A stretch of 64,000 bases of DNA from Pluralibacter sp. UBA7423 (GTDB taxonomy: Bacteria; Pseudomonadota; Gammaproteobacteria; Enterobacterales; Enterobacteriaceae), in assembly GCA_002470465.1 (NCBI GenBank), contig DKMD01000025.1, positions 124,001-188,000 on the forward strand, given 5' to 3'. The first letter of the stretch is position 1. The number at the start of each line of letters is the position of its first letter. Position numbers and translations under genes: made by a program. Positions 20,960 through 29,797 of the stretch are shown one piece after another. Under the pieces are notes generated by a model. It had not been told where the DNA came from. It was given only the letters and a program-made list of their open reading frames with translations, and ran no database searches.

Positions 20960-21691
20960 ATGGCTATCGATCTGGCTTTTCTCAGCGACACCTTCCTGAA
21001 ACTGAGCGCCGCGCTGCCGGTGACGCTCGGGCTGTTTATCTGCTCCTTTCTGCTGGGCGGCCTGCTGGCGCTGGGCATTCTGGCGATGCGGATGAGCTCA
21101 TGGCGTGCGCTGAGCGGCTTTGCCCGCGGCTACATTCTGGTGTTTCGCGGCTCGCCGCTGATGATTCAGCTGTTTCTGGTTTATTACGGCCTTGGGCAGT
21201 TTGGCGTGATCCGCCACAGCTTTATGTGGCCGCTGCTGCGCGAACCCTTTATTTGTGCAGTGCTGGCGCTTTCGCTCTGTACGGCGGCGTACACCGCTGA
21301 GATTCTGCGCGGTGGCCTGCTGGCGATCCCCGTCGGGCAAATTGAGGCCGGGCGTGCCTGCGGCATGTCACGCTGGCTGCTGCTACGACGGATTATCGCT
21401 CCGGTGATGCTGCGCTATGCGCTTCCGGCGTACTCTACCGAAGCGATTCTGCTGGTGAAGTCGACGGCGCTGGCGAGCCTCGTCACCGTCTGGGACGTTA
21501 CCGGCGTCGCGCAGCAGATTATTCAGCGCACCTACCGCACCATGGAGGTGTTTCTCTGCGCTGCGGCCATCTACCTGATCCTCAACTTTATTATCGTTCA
21601 GCTCTATACGTGGCTTGAGCGCCGCCTTACGCCGCATACCCGCCAGAGTTCGCGCACCCTCGCGCTGAAGCCTGCGACCAAAGGAGAATAA
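20960..21691 (+). CDS. Polar amino acid ABC transporter permease (HisM-like)
   Basis: Second permease of the importer, 243 residues, with the EAA-type loop [23 protein letters not shown] and the [19 protein letters not shown] segment typical of HisM/ArtM proteins. ATG 20960 follows AAGGAG closely. The stop is 1 bp before the ATPase gene. Confidence 0.9.
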   Translation: MAIDLAFLSDTFLKLSAALPVTLGLFICSFLLGGLLALGILAMRMSSWRALSGFARGYILVFRGSPLMIQLFLVYYGLGQFGVIRHSFMWPLLREPFICAVLALSLCTAAYTAEILRGGLLAIPVGQIEAGRACGMSRWLLLRRIIAPVMLRYALPAYSTEAILLVKSTALASLVTVWDVTGVAQQIIQRTYRTMEVFLCAAAIYLILNFIIVQLYTWLERRLTPHTRQSSRTLALKPATKGE

Positions 21692-21692
21692 C

Positions 21693-22487
21693 ATGCAAGA
21701 TTTGCGTCCCGTCACCCTGTCGGTCAGCGGTATTCAGAAGTCCTTTGACCAGTTGGAGGTGCTGAAAGGCATCTCGATTGAGGCCCGCAAGGGCGATGTG
21801 ATCTCCATTCTCGGGGCCAGCGGTTCGGGGAAAAGTACGCTACTGCGCTGCATTAACCTGCTCGAAACGCCGGACGCGGGCGTGGTGAGCGTGGGCGGCG
21901 AAACCATCGAAATGAAGCAGCATGCGCGCGGGCACCGGCTGGCGGCAAATCCAAAGCAGATTGAGCACCTGCGTTCGCGCCTCGGCATGGTCTTCCAGAG
22001 CTTCAACCTCTGGTCACACATGACGGTATTGCAGAACGTGATTGAAGGGCCGCACTACGTCCTTAAACGTAACAAGCGTGAATGCATTGAGCAGGCGGAA
22101 CAGCTGCTCGATCGCGTTGGCCTGCTGAACCGCAAAGATTATTACCCTGCGCAGCTCTCCGGCGGGCAGCAGCAGCGCGTAGCGATCGCCCGTGCGCTGG
22201 CGATGGATCCGGAAGTGATGCTGTTTGATGAACCAACGTCGGCGTTGGATCCGGAACTGGTGGGCGAAGTGCTTAAGGTGATGCGCAGCCTGGCAGAAGA
22301 GGGCCGCACGATGCTGGTCGTAACCCATGAACTGGGCTTCGCCCGTCACGTTTCTAACCGCGTGGTGTTCATGCATCAGGGCAATATCGACTGTGAAGGT
22401 TCGCCGGATGAGCTGTTTGGCGAGCAGGGCTCGCCGCGCTTCCGCCAGTTTATCTCCAGCCACTATCAGAAGGAACAGTCGCTGTGA
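21693..22487 (+). CDS. Polar amino acid ABC transporter ATP-binding protein (HisP-like)
   Basis: 264-residue ATPase powering the importer. Walker A GASGSGKS (41-48), Q-loop [13 protein letters not shown] signature LSGGQ (155-159), Walker [14 protein letters not shown] and the H-loop [10 protein letters not shown] are all intact. Its TGA overlaps the GTG start of the HutH homologue (ctGTGA), so the lyase-like gene is translationally coupled to the transporter. Confidence 0.93.
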   Translation: MQDLRPVTLSVSGIQKSFDQLEVLKGISIEARKGDVISILGASGSGKSTLLRCINLLETPDAGVVSVGGETIEMKQHARGHRLAANPKQIEHLRSRLGMVFQSFNLWSHMTVLQNVIEGPHYVLKRNKRECIEQAEQLLDRVGLLNRKDYYPAQLSGGQQQRVAIARALAMDPEVMLFDEPTSALDPELVGEVLKVMRSLAEEGRTMLVVTHELGFARHVSNRVVFMHQGNIDCEGSPDELFGEQGSPRFRQFISSHYQKEQSL

Positions 22488-23980
22488 ACGCAACGGTAGA
22501 GTGGGGCGATAGGCCGTTACGCTGGCAGGATGTGGCGAGCGTGGCGCGGGGTAAAGCGACTTTAACGCTGAGCAACCGTGCCCGGGAGCGCATTGCGCAG
22601 GGCCGCAGAATTGTCGATTTGATTGTCTCTTCAGGCCACGTGGCCTATGGCGTCAACACCGGACTGGGCGCACTGTGCAATATCAGCCTGCCGGAAGACC
22701 AGCTTGGACAGCTTTCCCGCAATACGCTGCTGAGCCATGCCTGCGGCGTGGGCGAACTGCTCGATGAGGCGCAGACCCGCGCCATTATGTGCGCCGCGGT
22801 GGCGAACTACAGCCACGGCAAATCGGGGATTTCGCTGGCTATCGTCGACCAGCTGCTGGCGTTCCTCAATCAGCAGATCACCCCGCAGGTGCCCTCGCAG
22901 GGTTCTGTCGGCTACCTGTCGCACATGGCGCATATCGGCCTCGCGCTGATGGGCGTGGGCGAGGTGCTTTGGCGTGGAGAAAAAATCCCGGCGCAACGGG
23001 CGCTGGCAGAAGCCGGGCTGAAGCCGATTAATCCTGGCGCAAAAGAGGGGTTAAGCCTGGTCAACGGTACGCCGTGCATGACCGGCATGGCCTGTCTGGC
23101 GCTGGATGACGCGCAGCGTCTGCTGGACTGGGCTGACGTTACCGGTGCGATGAGTTTTGAAGCCCTGCGCGGGCAGCTTGTGGCCTTCGATGAAGAGATC
23201 CTCGCGCTGAAGGCAAGCCCTGGCATTCAGCACAGCGGCGCAAGGTTACGTCATCTGCTCGCCGACAGCCCACTGCTGGCGGAAAGCGTCGGCGTACGTA
23301 CTCAGGATGCGCTCAGCCTGCGCTCCATGCCTCAGGTGCATGGCGCCTGCCGCGATCAGTTTGACCATGCCCGCGTACAGGTTGAAACCGAGCTTAATGC
23401 CTGTACCGATAATCCTCTGGTTCTCGGCACGCCGGAAAACTGGCGAGTGGTGTCACAGGCGAACCCACATGGTGAATCGGTGGCGATGGCCTGCGATCTG
23501 CTGGCGATTGCGATGGCGGAGATCGGCAGTATGGCCGAACGTCGTCTGGATCGGCTGGTAAACCCGCTGGTGAGCGGCCTGCCGGCGTTTCTGGTGGCGA
23601 AGCCCGGCGTGAACTCAGGAATGATGATTGCCCAGTACGTGGCAGCTTCGCTGTGCGGTGAAAATAAGCAGCTGGCGCAGCCTGCGGTGCTGGACAACTT
23701 CGTGACGTCGGGCCTGCAGGAAGATCACCTGAGCCTCGGCACCGGCAGCGCGCTGAAGCTGCAACGCCTGCTGGCGAATCTGTATCACATTCTCGGCATC
23801 GAATACCTGCTGGCGGCCCAGGCGCTGGATTTCCACGGTGAACACAAGCTGGCACCTGGCACGCGTAAGAGCCTGGCGCTGCTGCGTGAAACCGTGGCTA
23901 CCTGGCAGGACGACCGCTGGCTGGCGCCGGAAATCGGCAAGGCCGTCTCCACTCTCAAACACCATCAACCGGGATTTTAG
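22484..23980 (+). CDS. HutH-family aromatic amino acid lyase homologue lacking the MIO triad
   Basis: 498 residues with clear similarity to histidine ammonia-lyase over the full length: the catalytic-loop tyrosine Tyr55 in AYGVNTGLG, His85 in [38 protein letters not shown] and LQEDHLSLG. Normal HutH proteins read GSVGASGDLAPLxHM, whose Ala-Ser-Gly cyclises to the MIO cofactor. Here the segment is GSVGYLSHM (140-148; bases 22901-22927), so ASGDLAP is replaced by one Tyr. MIO-dependent ammonia elimination is therefore not expected. The gene is coupled to a histidine-type importer and shares a HutC-like operator, so it probably acts on a histidine-related compound. MIO-free relatives such as ergothionase are an alternative model. 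Confidence 0.85.
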   Translation: MNATVEWGDRPLRWQDVASVARGKATLTLSNRARERIAQGRRIVDLIVSSGHVAYGVNTGLGALCNISLPEDQLGQLSRNTLLSHACGVGELLDEAQTRAIMCAAVANYSHGKSGISLAIVDQLLAFLNQQITPQVPSQGSVGYLSHMAHIGLALMGVGEVLWRGEKIPAQRALAEAGLKPINPGAKEGLSLVNGTPCMTGMACLALDDAQRLLDWADVTGAMSFEALRGQLVAFDEEILALKASPGIQHSGARLRHLLADSPLLAESVGVRTQDALSLRSMPQVHGACRDQFDHARVQVETELNACTDNPLVLGTPENWRVVSQANPHGESVAMACDLLAIAMAEIGSMAERRLDRLVNPLVSGLPAFLVAKPGVNSGMMIAQYVAASLCGENKQLAQPAVLDNFVTSGLQEDHLSLGTGSALKLQRLLANLYHILGIEYLLAAQALDFHGEHKLAPGTRKSLALLRETVATWQDDRWLAPEIGKAVSTLKHHQPGF

Positions 23981-23990
23981 CGAGGCATCT

Positions 23991-25424
23991 ATGTCTTCAT
24001 TCACACCGACCTCAACGACGGACGAACGGGCAGGCAGCAGTAAAGGGCGCATCACCGAGACTCGTTCTATTGATTACATCCCGGACAGTGAGCGGCACGG
24101 CCACGTCTTCAGCCAGTTCACGCTCTGGTTTGGCGGCAATTTGCAGATAACGGCCATCGTTACCGGCGCGCTGGCGGTGGTGCTCGGCGGCGACGTGGTG
24201 TGGTCACTGATTGGCCTGCTGGTTGGGCAAATTCTCGGCGCGGCGGTGATGTCGCTGCACGCGTTGCAGGGGCCGCGTCTGGGCCTGCCGCAGATGATCA
24301 TCAGTCGCGCGCAGTTTGGCGTGTTTGGTGCGGTTATCCCCCTGGCGCTGGTCTGCGTGATGTACGTGGGCTTTTCTGCCAGCGGTACGGTGCTGGCGGG
24401 GCAGGCGATGGCAAGGCTGCTGTCGGTCAGCAACGAATCCGGGATGATTATATTCAGCGCGATCATTATCGTCATTGCCGTGCTGGGCTATAAGGTCATC
24501 CACAAGCTTGGCAAAGTGGCAAGTATCGTCGGCGTGCTGGCGTTCGCCTGGCTGTTTGCGTCGCTGTTGATGGCGGCAGATTTCACGTCTCTGGCACAGA
24601 ACAACCACTTTACGCTGCCGAACTTCCTGCTGGCGGTGTCGCTGTCGTCATCGTGGCAAATCGCTTTCTGTCCTTATGTGTCCGATTACTCCCGCTATCT
24701 GCCGCGCAACGTTTCTGGCAAAAAAACGTTCTTTGCCGTGTTCAGCGGCACGGTGCTAGGTACTCAGGCGTCGATGACGCTTGGGGTGATCGCTGCCGCG
24801 ATTGCAGGAAGCGCATTCCCGGGGCACGAAGTGAGCTATATCGTCGGGCTTGGCAAAAACGAGACTATGGCGATGGTTATCTATTTCGCCATCTGCTTTG
24901 GCAAAATTACCTTCACAACGCTCAACGCCTACGGCAGCTTTATGTCGCTCACGACCATCGTCTCGGGCTTCCGTCAGCAGGTGACGCTCAGTCAGACTTA
25001 CCGCGTGATTTTTGTGGTGCTGATGGTCGCGATTTCCTGCGTGATTGCGCTGCTGAGCGAACCGGCATTCCTGAAAAACTTCACCCATTTCCTGCTGTTC
25101 CTGCTGGCCTTCTTCGTGCCATGGAGCGCCATCAGCCTGTGTGATTATTATCTGATTTCCCGCCAGGCGATGGATATTCCGGCGCTGTTCGATCCGAAAG
25201 GCCGCTACGGTTACTGGAACACAGTGGGCATTGGCGTTTACATTACGGGCGTGCTGATTCAGTTGCCGTTTATCGAAAACCCATTGTTCCACGGGGCGCT
25301 GACCTGGCTGTTTGCGGGAAATGACGTGTCGTGGATTATTGGCTGGTTTGGCACGGCGGGGCTGTATCTCGCGCTTAACCGTTTCGATGGTCGGGTGCTG
25401 CCGACGGCGACGGTATTCCCTTGA
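23991..25424 (+). CDS. NCS1 family permease (CodB-like), hut-associated
   Basis: 477-residue secondary transporter of the nucleobase-cation-symport-1 family with about 12 membrane segments. It shows the N-terminal FTLWFGGNLQITAIVTGAL, GLPQMIISRAQFG and the FCPYVSDYSRYLP segment typical of cytosine/allantoin permeases. Start ATG 23991 has GAGG 6 bp upstream; upstream in-frame codons overlap the lyase gene and are not used. CodB-like genes also occur in Pseudomonas hut clusters, so a urocanate or histidine-derived substrate is more likely than cytosine (inference from context). Confidence 0.85.
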   Translation: MSSFTPTSTTDERAGSSKGRITETRSIDYIPDSERHGHVFSQFTLWFGGNLQITAIVTGALAVVLGGDVVWSLIGLLVGQILGAAVMSLHALQGPRLGLPQMIISRAQFGVFGAVIPLALVCVMYVGFSASGTVLAGQAMARLLSVSNESGMIIFSAIIIVIAVLGYKVIHKLGKVASIVGVLAFAWLFASLLMAADFTSLAQNNHFTLPNFLLAVSLSSSWQIAFCPYVSDYSRYLPRNVSGKKTFFAVFSGTVLGTQASMTLGVIAAAIAGSAFPGHEVSYIVGLGKNETMAMVIYFAICFGKITFTTLNAYGSFMSLTTIVSGFRQQVTLSQTYRVIFVVLMVAISCVIALLSEPAFLKNFTHFLLFLLAFFVPWSAISLCDYYLISRQAMDIPALFDPKGRYGYWNTVGIGVYITGVLIQLPFIENPLFHGALTWLFAGNDVSWIIGWFGTAGLYLALNRFDGRVLPTATVFP

Positions 25425-25428
25425 TGGA

Positions 25429-25460
25429 TTGCCCGGCGGCGTTGCGCTTGCCGGGCCTAC
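25429..25460. repeat. REP element at the convergent end of the hut transporter operon
   Basis: TTGCCCGGCGGCGTTGCGC...CCGGGCCTAC forms the usual REP hairpin directly after the permease stop and before the convergent kinase-like gene. Confidence 0.8.
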
Positions 25461-25476
25461 ATGAATCCTGCTGAAC

Positions 25477-26850
25477 TTATGGCTGCGGATCCAGCAGCCA
25501 CGTTCCCGGCTTATCGACGGTTATCGTGGCGCTGCGGGACTGTTCGCCGTTGCGAAGCGTTATCTCATACTGACCCGGCGTCAGCTGTACGGTAGCGTAG
25601 CCGTTAACCGGCGTCGGCAATTTCTGCGCTTTGCCGTTGACCTCCAGCTCATCCCCTTCGTTCACGCGGAGATAGACGCGGGTAAGAGCAGATGCTGCGG
25701 CTGCCGGTTTTGTTGCGGACGTCACCGTTGCCGTTTTGCCTGATGTTGACGCGCTTTGCGCTACCGGCGTCGAGGTGCTTCGACCGAACAGCAGCGCACC
25801 CGCAATCAGACCAACCAGTACGCCAGCTGCGGTTTGCAGCGCGATACGATGCGCTTTCCACCACGGCTGGGCGGCGGGCTCTTCGGGTTCATTCTGTTCG
25901 ACCGGTATCAGCATCGATCCCGTCTGATGGACAGGCTGCGACATCCCGGTGTCGTTCAGGACAATTCCGGCGAGGCGGGTGAATGCTTCGATGCTCTGCG
26001 GTCTTTCTTCAGGCCGAAGCGCCAGCGTGCGATCGATGGCCTGCAACAGCTCAGGCGAATACCCTTCCGGCTGGCTTTCCGTCAGCGGTATGCAGTTGTC
26101 CTGAATGCTTCGTGTGACGCTGGTGGGCGGTCGTGCGCCGGTAATAAGCGTGTAAAGAATCGCGCCGAGCGAGTAGATATCGGTCCATGGGCCTGGCGGA
26201 TTGTCGGCATCGTCAGAATATTGCTCCAGCGGCGTGAAGCCCGGATGGAGCAGCGTCTTGTTCACCTCACCGTTTTCACCCGTCTGGCGCAGCGCGCCAA
26301 ACTCCAGCAGCAGCGGCAGGCCGTTATCCTGAATCTGGATACTGTTCAGCGACAGGCGACAGTGAATAAACCCTTTGTCATGCAGCGCGGCGAGCGCACC
26401 GCAAAGCATCGGAAGCATCCGGCGGATCCAGGCTTCGTTGATGCGTTCAGGATAGTGCTGCAACAGGTCCGACAGGGTCATGCCACTGTAAACGGGCGTG
26501 GCCGCATAGGCGGTTTCGTTATACGTCCAGAAGCGCAGAATCTGCACTACGTTCGGGTGATTAAGCCGCGCCAGCTGTCGTGCCTCATGAATAAAACCGT
26601 CGAGCCCGGCGAGGAAAGCAGATTGATCCTGCTTGCTGCGCGGCACCAGGCGCTGGCTTTCGCTGCGAACCGTCAGCGTGCGCGGCAGAAATTCGCGAAT
26701 GGCAACCTGACGTTCCAGCTGATGATCCTGCGCCCGGTAGACGATGTTGTCATTGCCGGCGTCGAGGACATCCTGAATCTCAAACTCTTCAAAACGGTAA
26801 CCCAGTGGCAGAGCATCAGGGGGCCGCTGGGTGAAATCGTTGTCTGTCAT
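25477..26850 (-). CDS. Membrane-anchored Ser/Thr kinase-like protein with degenerate active site (pseudokinase)
   Basis: 457 residues: a bacterial Hanks-type kinase fold (about 18-295), a Gln/Pro-rich linker, one membrane helix (about 336-355), an Ala/Ser/Thr linker and a PEGA-like beta domain (about 390-457). The fold is obvious from RQVAIREFLPRTLTVR, LNHPNVVQILRFW, TPLEQYSDD and GPWTDIYSLGAILYTLITGARPP. Yet the ATP-anchoring Lys of VAIK is Arg52, the HRD loop reads HCRLSLNS (163-170) so the catalytic Asp is absent, and DFG is EFG (183-185). It is the last gene of a three-gene operon 31 bp after a secreted protein. Most likely a signalling pseudokinase or scaffold; targets unknown. Confidence 0.8.
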   Translation of the reverse strand: MTDNDFTQRPPDALPLGYRFEEFEIQDVLDAGNDNIVYRAQDHQLERQVAIREFLPRTLTVRSESQRLVPRSKQDQSAFLAGLDGFIHEARQLARLNHPNVVQILRFWTYNETAYAATPVYSGMTLSDLLQHYPERINEAWIRRMLPMLCGALAALHDKGFIHCRLSLNSIQIQDNGLPLLLEFGALRQTGENGEVNKTLLHPGFTPLEQYSDDADNPPGPWTDIYSLGAILYTLITGARPPTSVTRSIQDNCIPLTESQPEGYSPELLQAIDRTLALRPEERPQSIEAFTRLAGIVLNDTGMSQPVHQTGSMLIPVEQNEPEEPAAQPWWKAHRIALQTAAGVLVGLIAGALLFGRSTSTPVAQSASTSGKTATVTSATKPAAAASALTRVYLRVNEGDELEVNGKAQKLPTPVNGYATVQLTPGQYEITLRNGEQSRSATITVDKPGTWLLDPQP

Positions 26851-26881
26851 GCTTTGGATCTCAGCTTGTTAAATGACAACA

Positions 26882-27832
26882 TTAATTCTGGGTCCGCCAC
26901 GCGCCGACTGCCGGATCGCGCAGTTGGGTTTGCAACGAATCGATAAGCAGCAGGTTCATTGGCGCATTCGGCGTAATCCAGCTGGCCCAGGCTTTGCGCA
27001 CCTGATTGAGCTGGGTTTGCAGACTCGCTTCATCCATTGCCATTTCGCGCGGTACCTTCACGGCTATGGTTCCGCTGGCTGCCCAGGCGTTCAGGGCGGG
27101 CTTATAGGGCAGGATCATCCAGCTTTGCGGCGCCTGTTCGTTGCTGACGACCATACGTTCATTGTTGAGGGTGGTGATAAGCAGGCTGTCGGCGTTGACG
27201 CCGTCACGCAGGCCGCTCACCGGGAAGCCATGGACGAAGGTCATTGGCAGGCGCTGTTCGCCGTTGCGCCCCCGCTGGATAATTTCGCTGCGCCCGCTCA
27301 GCCAGCCGCCTTTTTCACATTTGCCCTCTGGAATAAAGAGTGCAGATGTGCCCGCGGCGGCAGACCAGAAAGTACGCAGGCGGCAGCCGTCCTGGAGAGT
27401 GAATTCCTGCCACGGCGTTCGGTCGGCAGGCACTGATTTGTCGCTGGCTGGCAGGGGGGACGCCACATCATCGGCATTCACCGGGGTGACTTTCACATCC
27501 CAGTCGCTTGCGCGGTCGGCGGTGCCAAAGGCGAGGGTGGCACCCTGCGGATCTTCCATTCGCCAGTGAACGCGCGAAAGCGCTGAACACTGGCTTTCCA
27601 GCAGGGCACCCAGCCGGGGCATAAACCCGTCGAGGATCGCCGGGTTTTGATCGCCGTTGGCGACGATGCGCAGCGGCAGCTCTTTTGCACACCAGCTCTG
27701 CGGCGAATTGCTTTTGATATTATCGATCCAGATATCGAGCTTTTGCGACGGTGACTGGACAAAACGGTAGTTCCCGGCGCAAACGGCCGAAGAGGCCAGC
27801 AGTAAGGCCACACCCGAAAGCCAGAGTTTCAT
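26882..27832 (-). CDS. Secreted protein of unknown function in the pseudokinase operon
   Basis: 316 residues with a clear Sec signal (about 1-19, ending AVCAGNY) and no later membrane segment, so periplasmic or exported. I do not recognise the family. The mature part has four cysteines (WCAKELP, ESQCSALS, DGCRLRT, EGKCEKG) that could form two disulfides, and a C-terminal region rich in Trp and Asn. It lies 44 bp downstream of the SH3 lipoprotein gene and 31 bp upstream of the pseudokinase gene, implying a shared transcript and a joint envelope role. Confidence 0.65.
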   Translation of the reverse strand: MKLWLSGVALLLASSAVCAGNYRFVQSPSQKLDIWIDNIKSNSPQSWCAKELPLRIVANGDQNPAILDGFMPRLGALLESQCSALSRVHWRMEDPQGATLAFGTADRASDWDVKVTPVNADDVASPLPASDKSVPADRTPWQEFTLQDGCRLRTFWSAAAGTSALFIPEGKCEKGGWLSGRSEIIQRGRNGEQRLPMTFVHGFPVSGLRDGVNADSLLITTLNNERMVVSNEQAPQSWMILPYKPALNAWAASGTIAVKVPREMAMDEASLQTQLNQVRKAWASWITPNAPMNLLLIDSLQTQLRDPAVGAWRTQN

Positions 27833-27876
27833 AGATTTCCTTCCTGCCTCTTAAAACGGATGAACGAGCAAACCGA

Positions 27877-28374
27877 TCAGTTGATTATCCAGGTGCCGCT
27901 GTCTGCGTTCTGACAGGCTTTACTGTTGCTGTCGACGTTCACGCAGGTGGTTTTTTTGCTACCGGCCCGGCGGACGCGAGGGCGATCTTTTTTCAGCGTT
28001 TGCGCATAAAGCTCGCTTTTCACCAGCGCGCGGGGCGGTACGTAGCCGATAAGTTCAGGCTTATCCTCTTCGGCAATCGCCAGCCAGCTGTGCTCCACGG
28101 TGCCAAGCACGGTGTAGGTTTTGCCGTTTTCAAGCTGACCCAATACCTTGCCGCCAAAGTCTGGAGTACTCATCAGAGAACCGGCGTACAGAGCCCGATA
28201 GCTGGCGTTCACCGGCGTGAACTCCGTCGGAGTAGAGACAATATAGCGGTGGGTAAGCGTGACGCCGTTAACCTGACTGGTGACCAGCGTGTCGTCCGTC
28301 ATTTTCGGCGCAGGCGCTTTGCAGCCGACCAGCACGGTCACGACCAGAAGAGGCAATACATTTCGCAATTTCAT
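27877..28374 (-). CDS. SH3-domain lipoprotein
   Basis: 165-residue predicted lipoprotein: signal with lipobox VLVGC (Cys18 from ATG 28374), then a bacterial SH3-like domain (about 55-125) with KVLGQLENGKTYTVLGT and the WLAIAEEDKPELIGYVPPRAL core. The C-terminus has two cysteines and is basic. ATG 28374 has AGGGA upstream; an earlier ATG at 28404 would place 10 extra residues before the signal and is rejected. First gene of the operon with the secreted protein and pseudokinase. SH3 domains of this kind often bind cell-wall peptides; here that is inference. Confidence 0.7.
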   Translation of the reverse strand: MKLRNVLPLLVVTVLVGCKAPAPKMTDDTLVTSQVNGVTLTHRYIVSTPTEFTPVNASYRALYAGSLMSTPDFGGKVLGQLENGKTYTVLGTVEHSWLAIAEEDKPELIGYVPPRALVKSELYAQTLKKDRPRVRRAGSKKTTCVNVDSNSKACQNADSGTWIIN

Positions 28375-28708
28375 TATGTTCCCTGCAAATCGAATGATGC
28401 CCATTGGCCAGAGCGCCGCTTACCACGAGGGATGACTTAAGGCGTAGAACACGCACAGGGAAGCCAGTCACCGAGCGAAAAACATCTGACCCGGGATTTC
28501 ACTAAAGAGTTAACAAGTGTTTAGCACGGATGGGATGATTTTACATAGCCTGATTAACAATACAATGCTGTTCAAGCGGATATTTAAGCGCATCGGTTTG
28601 ATTTATAAGCGAAGCCGCAAAGCGATGAGCGGAACGTGCTGAGCAGGGAAAGAGAGGGGAATAATAGATATGACCCCCGATGAATCCGGGAGTCATTGAT
28701 TGAATGAA
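28375..28708. other. Intergenic region before the SH3 lipoprotein operon
   Basis: About 330 bp, more AT-rich than its neighbours, holding the operon promoter and the terminator of the GAPDH-like gene at its right end. No further gene is supported. Confidence 0.5.
28671..28695 (-). terminator. Probable terminator of the GAPDH-like gene
   Basis: TGACCCCCG / CGGGAGTCA hairpin (nine pairs including one G-T) around ATGAATC, followed on the minus strand by a moderately T-rich stretch. It lies 14 bp after the gene end. Confidence 0.5.
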
Positions 28709-29719
28709 TTATTGTTCGCGTTTTGCCATCAGTCGCGCGAGGTCAACCAGACGATTTGAGAAGCCCCATTCGTTGTCGTACCAGGCGAGGATTTTCACCA
28801 TATTACCGCCTATCACCAGCGTCGAAAGGCCATCAATAATTGAAGAGCGCGGGTCGCCCTGATAATCGCTGGAAACCAGCGGCTCGTCGCTGTAGCCGAG
28901 GATCCCTTTCAGCGGGCCGGAAGCGGCCGCCTGTCGGAAGGCGTTATTGACCTCTTCGGCGGTAACGTCGCGCTCAAGCGTGACCGTCAGATCGACAATC
29001 GACACGACCGGTACCGGCACGCGCAGGGAATAGCCCGTCATGCGTCCGTCGAGCTCCGGGATGACTTTGCCGAGGGCTTTTGCCGCGCCGCTGGAGTAGG
29101 GCACGATGGAGAGCGCCGCGGCCCGGGCACCACGCAAGTCTTTCTCCGGCTGATCGTGCAGCGCCTGGCTGTTGGTGTAGGCATGGGTGGTATTCATCAG
29201 GCCGTGCTTAATGCCGAACTGCTGATGCAGCACCTGTGCAGCCGGGGCCAGACCGTTGGTGGTGCAGCTGCCGTTGCTGACGACATAGTGTTTTTTAGGA
29301 TCGTAAAGTCCGTCATTCACGCCCATCACAACGGTCAGATCGTCATTTTTACCCGGTGCCGAAATGATCACGCGTTTCGCGCCGCCGTGTTCAATGTGCA
29401 CCGCCGCCTTTTCACGGTCGGTGAAGAAGCCTGTCGCTTCAATCACAATATCGACACCTGCATCCCGCCATGGAATATTCGCCGGATCGCGTTCGCTGAA
29501 GACGGTGATGGATTTACCGTCAACGTGAAGCTGGCCTTCGGCGGCTTCCACGCTCACCGGCAGCGTGCCGAGCAGCGAATCGTATTTCAGCAAATGTGCC
29601 AGCGTTTTGCTGTCCGTCAGATCGTTGATAGCGACAATCTCCAGATTGGGATTGCCCAGCGCTGCCCGCAGCACGTTGCGCCCGATACGACCGAAACCGT
29701 TAATACCGACCTTAACCAT
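28709..29719 (-). CDS. Type I glyceraldehyde-3-phosphate dehydrogenase paralogue
   Basis: 336 residues (start ATG 29719, AAGGAG 6 bp upstream). The NAD-binding GINGFGRIGR, Asp33 (NAD specificity), catalytic Cys152 in SNGSCTTNG and His179 in NTTHAYTNSQ are present. The usual catalytic block is SNASCTTNC; here Ala is Gly and the second Cys is Gly. It differs from the main enteric gapA and sits behind a DJ-1/AraC regulator, so it is probably a conditional paralogue (GapC-like) rather than the glycolytic housekeeping enzyme. Substrate preference could be GAP or erythrose-4-phosphate; Epd-type enzymes are less similar. Confidence 0.88.
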   Translation of the reverse strand: MVKVGINGFGRIGRNVLRAALGNPNLEIVAINDLTDSKTLAHLLKYDSLLGTLPVSVEAAEGQLHVDGKSITVFSERDPANIPWRDAGVDIVIEATGFFTDREKAAVHIEHGGAKRVIISAPGKNDDLTVVMGVNDGLYDPKKHYVVSNGSCTTNGLAPAAQVLHQQFGIKHGLMNTTHAYTNSQALHDQPEKDLRGARAAALSIVPYSSGAAKALGKVIPELDGRMTGYSLRVPVPVVSIVDLTVTLERDVTAEEVNNAFRQAAASGPLKGILGYSDEPLVSSDYQGDPRSSIIDGLSTLVIGGNMVKILAWYDNEWGFSNRLVDLARLMAKREQ

Positions 29720-29797
29720 GATCAACTCCTTCTTTGTTGTCTATGGCGTTACTGTAGGTCGGTGTGGATTTGGCGTAAATGACAAAAATGGATCATA

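Noticed and set aside
25756..26946. 396-residue plus-strand frame opposite the pseudokinase gene
   Set aside because: Arg/Gln-rich shadow of a gene with clear kinase motifs on the other strand; no ribosome site.
28565..28642. 25-codon ORF for a very basic peptide between the GAPDH-like gene and the SH3 lipoprotein gene
   Set aside because: The amphipathic composition is attractive, but no Shine-Dalgarno precedes it and no homologue is known to me.
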